This document shows, piece after piece, positions 27,033 to 36,004 of a DNA stretch of 64,000 bases. Position 1 is the first letter of the stretch. Every line of letters starts with the position of its first letter. Location: positions 26,311 through 90,310 of the forward strand of contig JAFLEH010000031.1 in assembly GCA_017301995.1 (NCBI GenBank), given 5' to 3'. The translations under genes were made by a program, and so were the position numbers. Origin of the DNA: Verrucomicrobiota bacterium (GTDB lineage Bacteria > Verrucomicrobiota > Verrucomicrobiia > Verrucomicrobiales > Akkermansiaceae). The notes below the pieces were generated by a model. The model was given only the letters and a program-made list of their open reading frames with translations, was not told the DNA's origin and ran no database searches.

Positions 27033-27145
27033 AATTGCTGCGGGCCGCCACGCTGGGGGCCATCCGGGGCGATGGCAAGGAAATTGAGATCAGCCCGAAA
27101 TCGGCGGAGCGACCAGATGACGGGATGCCCGGAGCGGCTCGGTGG

Positions 27146-28411
27146 TTAGACACTCAACTGCCATGGAGCGCGCATCGGCTGGCGGATCAGCGCGTTGGCG
27201 GCGGGGTCGTCGAACTTGAGGGTTTTTGAATCGAATTTCAGGCTCTTGTTCAGGCGGTGGGCGCAGATGCCCATGTTGACGACGGTACACGACCAGAAGC
27301 CGTTCTGTTCGTTGAGCGCGAACTTCTTGCGGGTGCGGACGCACTCGTGGAAGTCGATGTTTTGTGCGGGCGGATCGGGCAGCGCGTCGATTTTCTTACG
27401 AAGATCCGGGATGTCCGAACGGAGGCTCGGATAGATTTTCCCCTTGGGGCCTTCCAAATAGGCCGCATCCTTGTCCTTGTTTTCCCCGTCGAGGATGACC
27501 TTGCAGCCGTCGGCGTAGGTGTATTCGATGCGCCGCCAGACGCCGACGGCTTCGGAATCCTGCGGGTCGGCGTCGATATCGACGGAGATCGGGGCTTGGT
27601 CGTCCTTGTCGAGGAGGTATTGCACGGGATCGAGGTAGTGCTGGCCCATGTCGCCGAGGCCGCCGCCGTCGTAGTCCCAGTAGCAGCGGAAGGATCCGTG
27701 GATCCGGTTGTGGTTATAGGGTTTCATGGGCGCCGGGCCGAGCCACAGGTCGTAGTCGAGTTCCGGCGGCACGGGTTCCGGCTGGAGGCCGACCTTTCCG
27801 GCCCATGCGGCGAGTTTCCAGTCGAATCCGGTGACTCCGGAAACCGTGACCTTGAGCGGCCATCCCAACAATCCGTTCATCACCGCTTTCTTGAGCATCA
27901 CCACGGGGACATGCATGTCGTAGAATCCGGCCTGGAACCGGAACCAGGTGTTCAGCCGGAAGATCCGCTTCTGCTCCTCCACCGCTTTGACCATGGCGAT
28001 TCCCTCGCCGATGGTGCGGCTCATCGGTTTCTCACACCAAACGTCCTTGCCGGCTTTGGCGGCGGCCACGGCCATGAACGCGTGCCAGTGCGGCGGGGTC
28101 GCGATGTGGACGATGTCGATATCCTTCCGGGCGAGGAGTTCGCGGAAATCATGATAGCCGGTGACGCCGTTCGCTTCGGCTCCGGCATCCCTCATGCGGT
28201 TTGCGAGGTGGTTTTTGTCCACGTCGCACAGGGCGAGCAGTTTCCCCGGCATGGTGAGGTGGGACGCGCTGATGCCGCCGCAGCCGATGATTCCGCGGGT
28301 TAGGATTTCGGACGGCGGCGTCTGGCCGTTGAGACCGAGCACCCGGCTGGGCACGATTTGGATGGTCGCGAGCGCGGCGAGGGATTTGAGGGCTTGGCGG
28401 CGGGTTGTCAT
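27146..28411 (-). CDS. Gfo/Idh/MocA family oxidoreductase, Tat-exported
   Basis: 421 residues. The N-terminus MTTRRQALKSLAALATIQI is a twin-arginine-type signal. A Rossmann region follows (TRGIIGCGGISASHL; LLALCDVDKNHLANRM), then the Gfo/Idh/MocA signature around KDVWCEKPMSRTIGEG (EKP motif, ~130) and the C-terminal alpha/beta domain (WDYDGGGLGDMGQHYLDPVQ). Exported members of this family in the PVC group usually act on sugars; the substrate is unknown. The stop codon lies in a CTAACC word. Confidence 0.93.
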   Translation of the reverse strand: MTTRRQALKSLAALATIQIVPSRVLGLNGQTPPSEILTRGIIGCGGISASHLTMPGKLLALCDVDKNHLANRMRDAGAEANGVTGYHDFRELLARKDIDIVHIATPPHWHAFMAVAAAKAGKDVWCEKPMSRTIGEGIAMVKAVEEQKRIFRLNTWFRFQAGFYDMHVPVVMLKKAVMNGLLGWPLKVTVSGVTGFDWKLAAWAGKVGLQPEPVPPELDYDLWLGPAPMKPYNHNRIHGSFRCYWDYDGGGLGDMGQHYLDPVQYLLDKDDQAPISVDIDADPQDSEAVGVWRRIEYTYADGCKVILDGENKDKDAAYLEGPKGKIYPSLRSDIPDLRKKIDALPDPPAQNIDFHECVRTRKKFALNEQNGFWSCTVVNMGICAHRLNKSLKFDSKTLKFDDPAANALIRQPMRAPWQLSV

Positions 28412-28725
28412 GGGATGGGTGATGCGGAGTTTCCCGGAGTACAGCGTATTTCAGCGTTGTCTTTCATGGCGGGAGGAAAAGCGACGGCCAAGGAGAACGA
28501 ACCCTCGCGGGTGCGTGTGCGGAATCGGGGAGGTGTTGGAAACCAGGGGGGCATCCTTACCGCTCTTTCCGGAGTTTTGGCGATTTCGCCATGGGTTTCC
28601 AACCCAACCGCACCGAGGATCGGCTTGACGGGCGGAGGGCGGCAGGATAGTCACCAAACGCACGGAGGCGGCTCCGGACGGGTCGCTGAACGCCCTCGTT
28701 CGGAGCCGATCCGGGTGATTGTCTC
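28412..28725. other. Gene-free 314-bp interval with inverted repeats
   Basis: No convincing gene. TTGGAAACC (28536-28544) and GGTTTCCAA (28594-28602) are perfect 9-bp inverted arms, and between them GGCGATTTCGCC is self-complementary. The interval serves as the upstream region of both the divergent oxidoreductase and the acetyltransferase; the structure may be a small interspersed palindromic repeat. Confidence 0.4.
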
Positions 28726-29217
28726 ATGAATCCGGATGAATATATGATAACGGTTAGAAACGCGACCCAGGATGATATTTCCAGGGTTGTCGGGCTGTGG
28801 GAGGAGCTGATGGATTTCCATCAGGAGCGGGACGTGCGGTTCGCGCGCGCGGCGGATGGCGCGGAGCGGTTCCGGGATTACGCGACGGAGCGCTTGTCGG
28901 ACGAGGCGTCCTGTTTGCTGGTGGCCGAGGCGGACGGCGTGGTGGCGGGGTATTGCCTTGTGGCGGTGTGCAAGTTTCCGCCGGTGTTCGCGGAGCGCGA
29001 TTACGGTGCGGTTTACGATTTGGCGGTGACCGCCGCGCTGCGGAGAATGGGAGTGGGAAAACGGCTCTTCCAGTCCGCCAGGGACTGGTGCGCGGGCCGT
29101 GGCATGAAACGGATGGAAGTGGGGATCGCTCTATCCAATCCGGTTTCGTCCGGTTTCTGGAAGAAGATGGGATTCGATCCCTATCTGGCGAAGGCAAGTC
29201 TCGAACTGCCAGATTGA
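28726..29217 (+). CDS. GNAT family N-acetyltransferase
   Basis: 163 residues from ATG 28726; an internal ATG at 28744 (MITVRNATQDD) is an equally good start. The GNAT fold is visible: N-terminal ITVRNATQDDISRVVGLWEE, a central strand VVAGYCLVAVCKF, and motif A YDLAVTAALRRMGVGKRLFQ (acetyl-CoA pyrophosphate loop R/QxxGxG/A as RRMGVGK), then GIALSNPVSSGFWKKMGF. It is cytoplasmic and transfers an acetyl group to an unknown amine. It is bordered downstream by a palindromic repeat element. Confidence 0.9.
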   Translation: MNPDEYMITVRNATQDDISRVVGLWEELMDFHQERDVRFARAADGAERFRDYATERLSDEASCLLVAEADGVVAGYCLVAVCKFPPVFAERDYGAVYDLAVTAALRRMGVGKRLFQSARDWCAGRGMKRMEVGIALSNPVSSGFWKKMGFDPYLAKASLELPD

Positions 29218-29431
29218 ATCCGAAATCCGAAGTTGATAGTTAGTATGTGGTCCCATTTGACCGCTGAAGCGCTGAGTACCGCTGAAGCCGCTGTAATGGC
29301 GACTGCAAAAATCAACAGGAACCCGATTCACCATCCGGTGTCGTCTTTCCGGTCAAACAAAACTCAGCGGTTTTCAGCGGTTCAGCGGTAAGCCGAGCGT
29401 CCAACCTGTCTTGAACTTCGGATTTCGGGTT
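29217..29431. repeat. Interspersed palindromic element, copy A
   Basis: Outer arms AATCCGAAATCCGAAGTT (29217-29234) and AACTTCGGATTTCGGGTT (29414-29431) are inverted with one mismatch. Inner arms are built from repeated ACCGCTGA / TCAGCGGT units (29259-29290 and 29361-29392). Copies B (32972-33204) and C (50350-50588) share the outer GAAATCCG and inner ACCACTGA/TCAGTGGT words. No open frame; MITE-like. Confidence 0.7.
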
Positions 29432-29564
29432 GAATCGCGTGCCCTTGGGAAGATGGGCTCACCGTCTCCCCCGCGCAATCATCGGCCCGGCGACGGGGAA
29501 ACGCGCCGGAGCGCGGTGGCGGCACAGCACGGAACACCAACCAAACACCCGCCATGCGGAAGTC

Positions 29565-29828
29565 TCACTCTCCACCGGCCTTGGCGTAAAGCGCCCGGAG
29601 GTTGGTGACCGCGGTGTCCAGCAGCTTCGCCTCGTTCGCGGTTAGATTGCCGCGGGTTTTTGGGACGAGCATTTCCAAGGAATCCAGGACCGACTTTGCG
29701 GCGCGCAGGTTGACCTGCTTCTGGCCGGTCTGGGGATTGGGTATCTGGCCGAGAAACAGGCCCGCGTTCTGGGCCTGCAGGATGACGAATTCGCTGAATC
29801 GGGGATCGCTTTCCGGAGATGATGGCAT
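29565..29828 (-). CDS. DUF1844 domain protein
   Basis: 87 residues. The sequence FSEFVILQAQNAGLFLGQIP, NPQTGQKQVNLRAAKSVLDS and LEMLVPKTRGNLTANEAKLL fits the DUF1844 family (short helical cytosolic proteins ending in ...LRxLY). No signal peptide or membrane span. Function unknown. A gap of 57 bp separates it from the amt stop on the same strand. Confidence 0.85.
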   Translation of the reverse strand: MPSSPESDPRFSEFVILQAQNAGLFLGQIPNPQTGQKQVNLRAAKSVLDSLEMLVPKTRGNLTANEAKLLDTAVTNLRALYAKAGGE

Positions 29829-29885
29829 GCGCCGGGTATAATGTCCGGAGGCCGGATTTGCAATGGATAAACCCGAAACCCCGCC

Positions 29886-31193
29886 CTACGGTTCCATCGG
29901 ATAGGCGTTTTCCCCGTGTTCGGAGCGGTCCATGCCCTCGAATTCCTGTTCCTCGTCCACCCGCAGTCCGGTGACCGCCTTGACCAGCAGGCCGATCCCC
30001 ACGGAAAACGCGGCGGACCAGACGATGGTCACCCCGACACCTAGCAATTGAATGCCTAACTGGGAGAACACCGGCTTCACCAAACCCAACCCGCCGAGCG
30101 CGTTCTGGCCGAAGAACGCCAGCAGCAGCGTGCCCAAAATGCCACCCACGCCGTGAACCGCGAACACATCGAGCGAATCGTCGATTTTCAACCTTTCGCG
30201 GATCAGGCTGACGCTGAAATAGCACACCACCGCCGCCAGCGCGCCGATCACGATGGCACCCATCGGCCCGACATCGCCGGAAGCCGGGGTAACCGTGGCC
30301 AAGCCCGCCACCAAACCCGTGACCAAGCCCACAAGCCCGGCCTTGCCATTGCGCAGGCGTTCCAACAAACACCACACGAGCGCCGCCGCGCAGGCGGATA
30401 GATGCGTGACCAGCAAAGTCATACCGGCTCCGGATCCCGCCTTCAATTGGCTGCCCGCATTGAAACCGAACCAACCGACCCACAGCATCGCGGCTCCCAC
30501 GAACACCATGCCCGGATTGTGCGGCGGATGCGGATGGTCCGGAAAGCCCCGGCGTCTTCCTAACATAACCGCCAGCACCAGCGCGCTGACCCCGGCCGTG
30601 GTGTGGACCACGATGCCGCCCGCGAGGTCCTTCACCCCCATCGCCTGCATCCAGCCGCCGCCCCACACCCAGTGGGTCACCGGCGTATAGACCAGCACCA
30701 GCCACAACGCGGAAAACATCAGCACCGCTCCGAATTTCATCCGCTCCACCACCGCACCCACATAGAGCCCCGGCGTGATAATCGCGAAGGTCATCTGGAA
30801 CATCAGAAACAGCGATTCCGGCACCGCCGTGCCCGGAGCGAGCGAATCGGCCGTCACGCCCCGCAGAAACAGGGCGTCCAGATTCCCAATCCACCCTCCC
30901 CCGCCCTTGAATGCCAGACTGTAGAGTCCGGCCGCCCAGAGCAGCGAGGCGACGCAGGCGATTCCCGCGCAATGCGCCATCACCGACAGCACGTTGCGCG
31001 CCCGCACCAAACCGCCGTAAAACAGGGCCAGTCCGGGCATGGTCATGAATAGGACGAGGGCGGTCGCGCTCAATAGCCAAGCAGTGTCCCCGGAATCCGC
31101 TTGTGGCGCGAGTTCCGCTGCTTGGGTTAGGGTGGTTCCGAGGGCGCTAAGACCGATGACAAGTGAGACCGTAGAGGCTTTGGGTCGCTGCAT
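29886..31193 (-). CDS. amt: Ammonium transporter (Amt family)
   Basis: 435 residues from ATG 31193 (MQRPKASTVSLVIGLSALGT begins a cleavable leader common in bacterial Amt). Eleven or so helices; Amt landmarks include LFMTMPGLALFYGGLVR near the N-terminus, the signature-like region KDLAGGIVVHTTAGVSALVL with the first pore histidine, and DVFAVHGVGGILGTLL with the second. It imports ammonium across the inner membrane. No glnK/PII gene is adjacent, unlike many amt operons, so local regulation is not evident. Confidence 0.95.
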   Translation of the reverse strand: MQRPKASTVSLVIGLSALGTTLTQAAELAPQADSGDTAWLLSATALVLFMTMPGLALFYGGLVRARNVLSVMAHCAGIACVASLLWAAGLYSLAFKGGGGWIGNLDALFLRGVTADSLAPGTAVPESLFLMFQMTFAIITPGLYVGAVVERMKFGAVLMFSALWLVLVYTPVTHWVWGGGWMQAMGVKDLAGGIVVHTTAGVSALVLAVMLGRRRGFPDHPHPPHNPGMVFVGAAMLWVGWFGFNAGSQLKAGSGAGMTLLVTHLSACAAALVWCLLERLRNGKAGLVGLVTGLVAGLATVTPASGDVGPMGAIVIGALAAVVCYFSVSLIRERLKIDDSLDVFAVHGVGGILGTLLLAFFGQNALGGLGLVKPVFSQLGIQLLGVGVTIVWSAAFSVGIGLLVKAVTGLRVDEEQEFEGMDRSEHGENAYPMEP

Positions 31194-31434
31194 GCACCTC
31201 AAAACAAGCAGAATCCGCGCCATAGCCGCGCATTTTTAATACCCCGAATGGGTTACAAGAAGGTTCCGCGGGTTTCAACCTTGGTCGCTCTCCAGATGCC
31301 ATCCATTCCGGGCGATTTTCCTTGGTGGGGCGCGAAAATCGCATACCGTTCGGTTTTGAAATCCTCGAGAGTCCCGCAAACGGAACAGCCGTCCGGATGC
31401 GCTCCGTTTCACACCCGTCAAACGTCCGAATCCC

Positions 31435-32925
31435 ATGCGAATCCACCTCCTCGCAATTTTGTTAGCCTGCCTTGGACCAATCCATTCCCAAGCATCGCCC
31501 CTCCAGCGGAAACCCAACATCATTTTCATCCTCACCGACGACCAAGGCTATGGCGATCTCTCCTGCCACGGCAACCCGATCCTCAAGACGCCGAACCTCG
31601 ACCGCCTGCACGACGAAGCGGCAAGGTTCACCGATTTCCACGTCAGCCCGACCTGTGCTCCCACCCGATCGGCCCTTCTAACGGGCCGGCATGAGTTCAA
31701 GAACGGCGTCACCCACACCATCAACGAAAGGGAACGCCTGTCGCCCGATTCGAAAACCCTGCCGCAAGCGCTCAAACGGGCGGGCTACCGCACCGGCATT
31801 TTCGGGAAGTGGCACCTTGGCGACGAACCCGCCTATCAACCCGGCAAGCGGGGCTTCGACGAGGTGTTCATCCACGGCGCCGGAGGAATCGGCCAGTCCT
31901 ATCCAGGCTCCTGCGGCGACGCACCGGGAAACACTTATTTTGATCCCGTCATTCTTCACAACGGAACCTTTGTGAGAACGAAGGGCTACTGCACCGATGT
32001 GTTCTTCGGCCGGGCGATCCGTTGGATCGACCAACAAAGGCATGGGGATGCGCCGTTCTACTGCCACATCGCGACCAATGCTCCCCACGCTCCCTTGCAA
32101 GTCCGGCCCGAGGACGCGGCGCGCTACGCGGGAAAGGTCCCTCCGGAAACGGCCCGGTTTTTCGGCATGGTGGCGAACATCGACGACAACGTTGGCAGAT
32201 TGTTGGAAAAACTCCGCGAATGGAAATTGGATGAAAACACCCTGATTGTCTTCATGAACGACAATGGCGGGACCGCCGGGGTGAAAGTCCACAACGCCGG
32301 CATGCGTGGCTCCAAAGGGTCCCCGTGGCTCGGGGGCACGCGGGCCGCGTCGTTCTGGCGGTGGAAGGGAACGCTCACCGCAGGTGACCGCCCGCAACTT
32401 GCCGCGCATATCGACTTCTTTCCGACTCTAGCCGAAATCGCGGGAGTCGATTTGACCTCGGACGAGCGTCGGCAGATCGAAGGCATCAGCCTGGTTTCCG
32501 CTCTAACTGACCCCGCGACCGCCTGGCCCGACCGGACGCTTTTCACCCATGTCGGCCGATGGGCGAAAGGAGCGTCGCCGGAAACCGGGAAATACCAGAA
32601 TGCCAGCGTCCGCTCGGCGCGCTGGCATTTGGTGAGCGAGGGCAAGCCGAAGGCGCCACGCCAGCCCGCCGCCCCTTCGGAAGCCGGGCAAGCGCCGCCT
32701 TCGTGGCAGTTGTTCGATGTCGCCGCGGATCCCGGCGAACGCAATAACATCGCCGCGGATCATCCCGAAATCGTTTCATCCATGAAGCGGTCCTTCGAAT
32801 CGTGGTGGTCTTCCCTCCGGCCGCTCATGTTGAACGAGAATGCTCCGCTCGCTCGCGAGAATCCGTTCAAAGCCCTCTATCTGGAACAGCAGCGCACCAC
32901 AGGCATCAGGGACGCGGAACCCTGA
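31435..32925 (+). CDS. Arylsulfatase-type sulfatase (formylglycine, Cys-type)
   Basis: 496 residues with signal peptide (LLAILLACLGPIHSQA). The sulfatase fold is clear: metal ligands in NIIFILTDDQGYGD (~27-40), the formylglycine motif CAPTRSALLTG (C-x-P-x-R, ~75), HLGDEPAYQPGKRGFDE and the distal LIVFMNDNGG. Cys in the motif means activation by an FGE or anSME enzyme, neither of which is in the window. It is exported and probably removes sulfate esters from glycans or other compounds. It begins the glycan-degradation stretch. Confidence 0.94.
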   Translation: MRIHLLAILLACLGPIHSQASPLQRKPNIIFILTDDQGYGDLSCHGNPILKTPNLDRLHDEAARFTDFHVSPTCAPTRSALLTGRHEFKNGVTHTINERERLSPDSKTLPQALKRAGYRTGIFGKWHLGDEPAYQPGKRGFDEVFIHGAGGIGQSYPGSCGDAPGNTYFDPVILHNGTFVRTKGYCTDVFFGRAIRWIDQQRHGDAPFYCHIATNAPHAPLQVRPEDAARYAGKVPPETARFFGMVANIDDNVGRLLEKLREWKLDENTLIVFMNDNGGTAGVKVHNAGMRGSKGSPWLGGTRAASFWRWKGTLTAGDRPQLAAHIDFFPTLAEIAGVDLTSDERRQIEGISLVSALTDPATAWPDRTLFTHVGRWAKGASPETGKYQNASVRSARWHLVSEGKPKAPRQPAAPSEAGQAPPSWQLFDVAADPGERNNIAADHPEIVSSMKRSFESWWSSLRPLMLNENAPLARENPFKALYLEQQRTTGIRDAEP

Positions 32926-32971
32926 TTCCCTCAGCAAGGCGGATTGCGTGTGATCCGCGGTTCCATCTGGC

Positions 32972-33204
32972 TTAAGACCGAAATCCGTAGTTTGGCGTAG
33001 TTTGGACGCTCGGCTTACCACTGAGAGACTGAGAACCACTGAGGAAACAGATTTTTGGGAAATAAATGGGGAAGCACCGATTGATGACTGGGATCGATTT
33101 CACTCCGTATCAAAAATCATTTCAGTGGTATCAGTGGTTCTCAGTTTTTCAGTGGAAAAAATGGATGCACAATTCATTCCAATTTCGGATTTCGGGTTAA
33201 GACC
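32972..33204. repeat. Interspersed palindromic element, copy B
   Basis: Outer arms TTAAGACCGAAATCCG (32972-32987) and CGGATTTCGGGTTAAGACC (33186-33204) are inverted with small differences. Inner arms are composed of ACCACTGA (33018 on) and TCAGTGGT (33123 on) units. It fills most of the 311-bp gap between the sulfatase and the metalloprotease genes. Homologous to copies A and C. Confidence 0.7.
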
Positions 33205-33236
33205 GATGATCTAACGGATCCCGGCATGCACGGGAA

Positions 33237-35084
33237 TCACGACCCACCGCGTTTCAACACCGCATCGCCCCAAGCTCCCCATGCGCCGCTGATGCCGTTC
33301 ACACCACGGATTTCGAGTTTCAATTGTTTGCCGCCCTTGACCGGCAAATTGAATGCCCGTGACTGCCCGGCCTCGACGGGACCGGACTTCCAGATCTCTT
33401 TGCCATCGAGCGTTATCCGACCTTCTACGGTTCCATATCCGGATTCCACAACCGCGCATGCACCACTGAGTGTATTCCATTTTCCATCGAGATCATATAG
33501 GTATTCCGAAGCGGCGTGGGCGAACAATCCGCTGCCAAACACACCGTCCGGCCCCATCAGCGGATTGCCTTCCGGAGTGCGGTCGTAGTGGACACCACCC
33601 CAACCGGTCTTCGCCGAAACCGGGCGGATTTGGGACAGCGGCACCGCCAACACACCAGATGGGACCGCGCCGGGCAGCGGCTTCGCCGACGCCGAATCGG
33701 GCTGCCTGAGATGCTCGAACGCCTCGCGGACCTTTGCCGGCAGACGATCAAATTCGTTCTTCGCCAGAGTACCGTTTTTCCATCCCTTGAGATTCCGCTC
33801 CACGGCCAACCGTTCGACCGCCGCATCCGTTTGATAGGCCGAATTTCCGTCAAGCCGCGCCGGCAGGGTGAACGCCTCCTCCGACCAGACTCCCGCGGTC
33901 GCAGCGCCGTTGACGCCGACCGCCACAAAGCTCAGCTTGACCGAACGGTTCCGTCTGTCGGTTTTCGGCAGATGCAGCGCGAATGAACCGTCCGCCCGTG
34001 GCACCGCGGCGGCGATCGCGCTGTCATAATCCTGCCCGCCCTCCGGATCGGCATATCCGATCACGGCATGCACCGGCAGATTGGCGGAAACCATGCCCGT
34101 GACATTCAGTCCATCCCCATCCGGAACAAGCGTCAGAATCCGGAAAGTGGCGGACAAACCGGTCTTCATCCGTTTGACCGACCCCGAAAACTGCGGGTGT
34201 GCGGCAAGCTTCAACGCATGCCCCAACGTGAGAAACGTGCCTTTGCCCTCGCCGCGCAATTCGTCGCCGTAGGACCGGTTTCCCGATCCCATGAGGGCGG
34301 TTCCGCGGGCGTCGCGGCAGGCTTTGCACTCCCGGCAATGCGGAAGACCGAGCGCATGGCCCAGCTCATGGCAGACACCACCGACAAAAATGCTGTTATA
34401 TTTTCCGAGCGAAATGTGGCCGTATTCGCCATCGTCGATGTGCTGGTCCTTCACACCGAGGGAAGCGGGATCCAACAATGCGGAATCGACCTGCCAAGCC
34501 GTCCCGTTCTTGCTGCTCCCGGACGCATAGTAGGGACCGTGGTGGCTCAGCGTCCGTTTTGCGGGATCCCATTCGGTGAGATTGCAGAAAATAACCATGG
34601 TCTCGTCGTCGCCGTTGATTCCCTCCTTCTTCAGCGCCGCAAGCGCGTCCCTGCGGATGATCGGGCCGAGTTTCTGGTCGCCCTTTTTGCAATCGGCGGA
34701 TCTCAACGCGCCCTTGGCAACGCAAATCTTCAGGAGGCCGCGCTCATCGAGGTCGAGCCGGATCGTCCGTCCCGGAAACCCCCATACGGTCATTTCCCGC
34801 AAATAGAACGCCTGGATGTGCTTCATCACCCGGGTGAGCCGCTCGACATAGGCCGGCTGGGGATCGCGGTCCGCCGGAACCCAGTAAATGATTCGCATGA
34901 CGCGCGGCTGTTTGTCCGGTTCCCGGTTCTCCCAATTTTCCAACAGCGACTTCGCGCGGCCGATGTCCTCACGGGTCGGTTCGCCCGAAAGAAGCGGCCT
35001 CAGCGCGTCGGCCTCGGCGGACAACGCCATCGGTACGGATAACCCGATGCAAACAAAAACACTCAGAACGGCGGACAAATTCAT
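33237..35084 (-). CDS. Secreted zinc metalloprotease with C-terminal NPCBM domain
   Basis: 615 residues from ATG 35084 (NLSAVLSVFVCIGLSVPMAL signal peptide, ending ALSA). Zinc site HELGHALGLPH with a following ALMGSGN as Met-turn places it among metzincin-like peptidases. Cysteines in HCRECKACRD just after the site may form local disulfides. The last ~140 residues (SKTGWGGVHYDRTPEGNPLM-type start, GLFAHAASEYLYDLDGKW, FNLPVKGGKQLKLEIRGVNG) are an NPCBM carbohydrate-binding domain. This suggests a protease targeted to glycoprotein, consistent with neighbouring NagB and GH101. The nearest mucin-protease class was not determined. Confidence 0.88.
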   Translation of the reverse strand: MNLSAVLSVFVCIGLSVPMALSAEADALRPLLSGEPTREDIGRAKSLLENWENREPDKQPRVMRIIYWVPADRDPQPAYVERLTRVMKHIQAFYLREMTVWGFPGRTIRLDLDERGLLKICVAKGALRSADCKKGDQKLGPIIRRDALAALKKEGINGDDETMVIFCNLTEWDPAKRTLSHHGPYYASGSSKNGTAWQVDSALLDPASLGVKDQHIDDGEYGHISLGKYNSIFVGGVCHELGHALGLPHCRECKACRDARGTALMGSGNRSYGDELRGEGKGTFLTLGHALKLAAHPQFSGSVKRMKTGLSATFRILTLVPDGDGLNVTGMVSANLPVHAVIGYADPEGGQDYDSAIAAAVPRADGSFALHLPKTDRRNRSVKLSFVAVGVNGAATAGVWSEEAFTLPARLDGNSAYQTDAAVERLAVERNLKGWKNGTLAKNEFDRLPAKVREAFEHLRQPDSASAKPLPGAVPSGVLAVPLSQIRPVSAKTGWGGVHYDRTPEGNPLMGPDGVFGSGLFAHAASEYLYDLDGKWNTLSGACAVVESGYGTVEGRITLDGKEIWKSGPVEAGQSRAFNLPVKGGKQLKLEIRGVNGISGAWGAWGDAVLKRGGS

Positions 35085-35156
35085 GGAGCGGAGGAAACGT
35101 CCCGCGAGGAGCCGATCTTTCGCGGCCAATCCCACACTCAACACCGGCACATCCGG

Positions 35157-35912
35157 TTAGATCAACTCCGCCGCCGCCTCCCGATCGAGATAGAACACGG
35201 CATTCGGATGCTCCTGGAGAAACGAAGCGCTCACCTGGTCGTTCACCGGCCCGCGCAGCGCCTCGCGGACGATCGACGCTTTCTTCGACCCCCACGCCAG
35301 CAGCACGATGCGCCGCGCTTCCAGAATGGTGCCGCAGCCCATGGTGACCGCATGGGTGGGAACATTCCCGATGCCCCCGAACGCCGGTGCGGCATCCTGG
35401 CGGGTGATCTCATCGAGGTGGATCCGGCGGGTGCGCGAATCCTTCGGCGAACCCGGCTCGTTGAAACCGATATGCCCGGTGCGACCGATTCCCAACAATT
35501 GGAAATCAAGCCCGCCGGCCTCGCGGATGCGGGCCTCATAGTCCGCGCAGTGGGCCGGAATATCCGCCTCAGGCACGGTGCCGCTGGGCAGATTGACGTT
35601 TCCGGCCGGCACGTCGATGTGATCGAGCAGATTGCGGTGCATGAAGGTCCAATAGGACTCGGCGTGTTCGCGCGGCAGACCGAGGTACTCGTCCAGATTG
35701 AACGTTGTTACGTTAGAAAACGACAACCCCTCCTCCCGATGCAAGCGCGCCAGTTCGCGGTAAAACGGCAGCGGCGTGTTGCCCGTCGCCAAACCTAACA
35801 CGACTTGGCGGCCCTCGCCCGCGCGGGACCGAATCAATTCACCCACCTCGGAAGCCAGCACGCGCGCGGCGGCCTCCGGACTGTCAAACACACGGAAATT
35901 GCAAAGACTCAT
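35157..35912 (-). CDS. nagB: Glucosamine-6-phosphate deaminase NagB
   Basis: 251 residues, normal length. Signatures: VVLGLATGNTPLPFYREL (phosphate loop), TFNLDEYLGLPREHAESYW (catalytic Asp of the DEY motif), LGIGRTGHIGFNEPGS (active-site His and Glu), and the conserved TRRIHLDEITRQDA. It converts glucosamine-6-phosphate to fructose-6-phosphate plus ammonium in the cytoplasm, the last step of amino-sugar catabolism. It lies between the metalloprotease and GH101 genes, all on the minus strand. Confidence 0.95.
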   Translation of the reverse strand: MSLCNFRVFDSPEAAARVLASEVGELIRSRAGEGRQVVLGLATGNTPLPFYRELARLHREEGLSFSNVTTFNLDEYLGLPREHAESYWTFMHRNLLDHIDVPAGNVNLPSGTVPEADIPAHCADYEARIREAGGLDFQLLGIGRTGHIGFNEPGSPKDSRTRRIHLDEITRQDAAPAFGGIGNVPTHAVTMGCGTILEARRIVLLAWGSKKASIVREALRGPVNDQVSASFLQEHPNAVFYLDREAAAELI

Positions 35913-36004
35913 AAAAGGAACGCGCCCAAGGTGCTACCGACCGCCACCACCTGTCAAGACGTTCGGCCCTGAATCGTAAAATTCCGCCCTTCCGGCAGCC
36001 CCTT

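Noticed and set aside
25555..27153. 532-residue frame joining Nudix to sequence across uppP
   Set aside because: The upstream half is uppP read in the wrong frame; the Nudix start at 26055 gives a normal MTH1-like length.
27257..28303. 348-residue plus-strand open frame
   Set aside because: Antisense to the Gfo/Idh/MocA gene; composition of a GC-rich shadow frame without motifs.
29479..31080. 533-residue minus-strand frame overlapping Amt
   Set aside because: Overlaps Amt and DUF1844 genes in another frame; no recognisable family.
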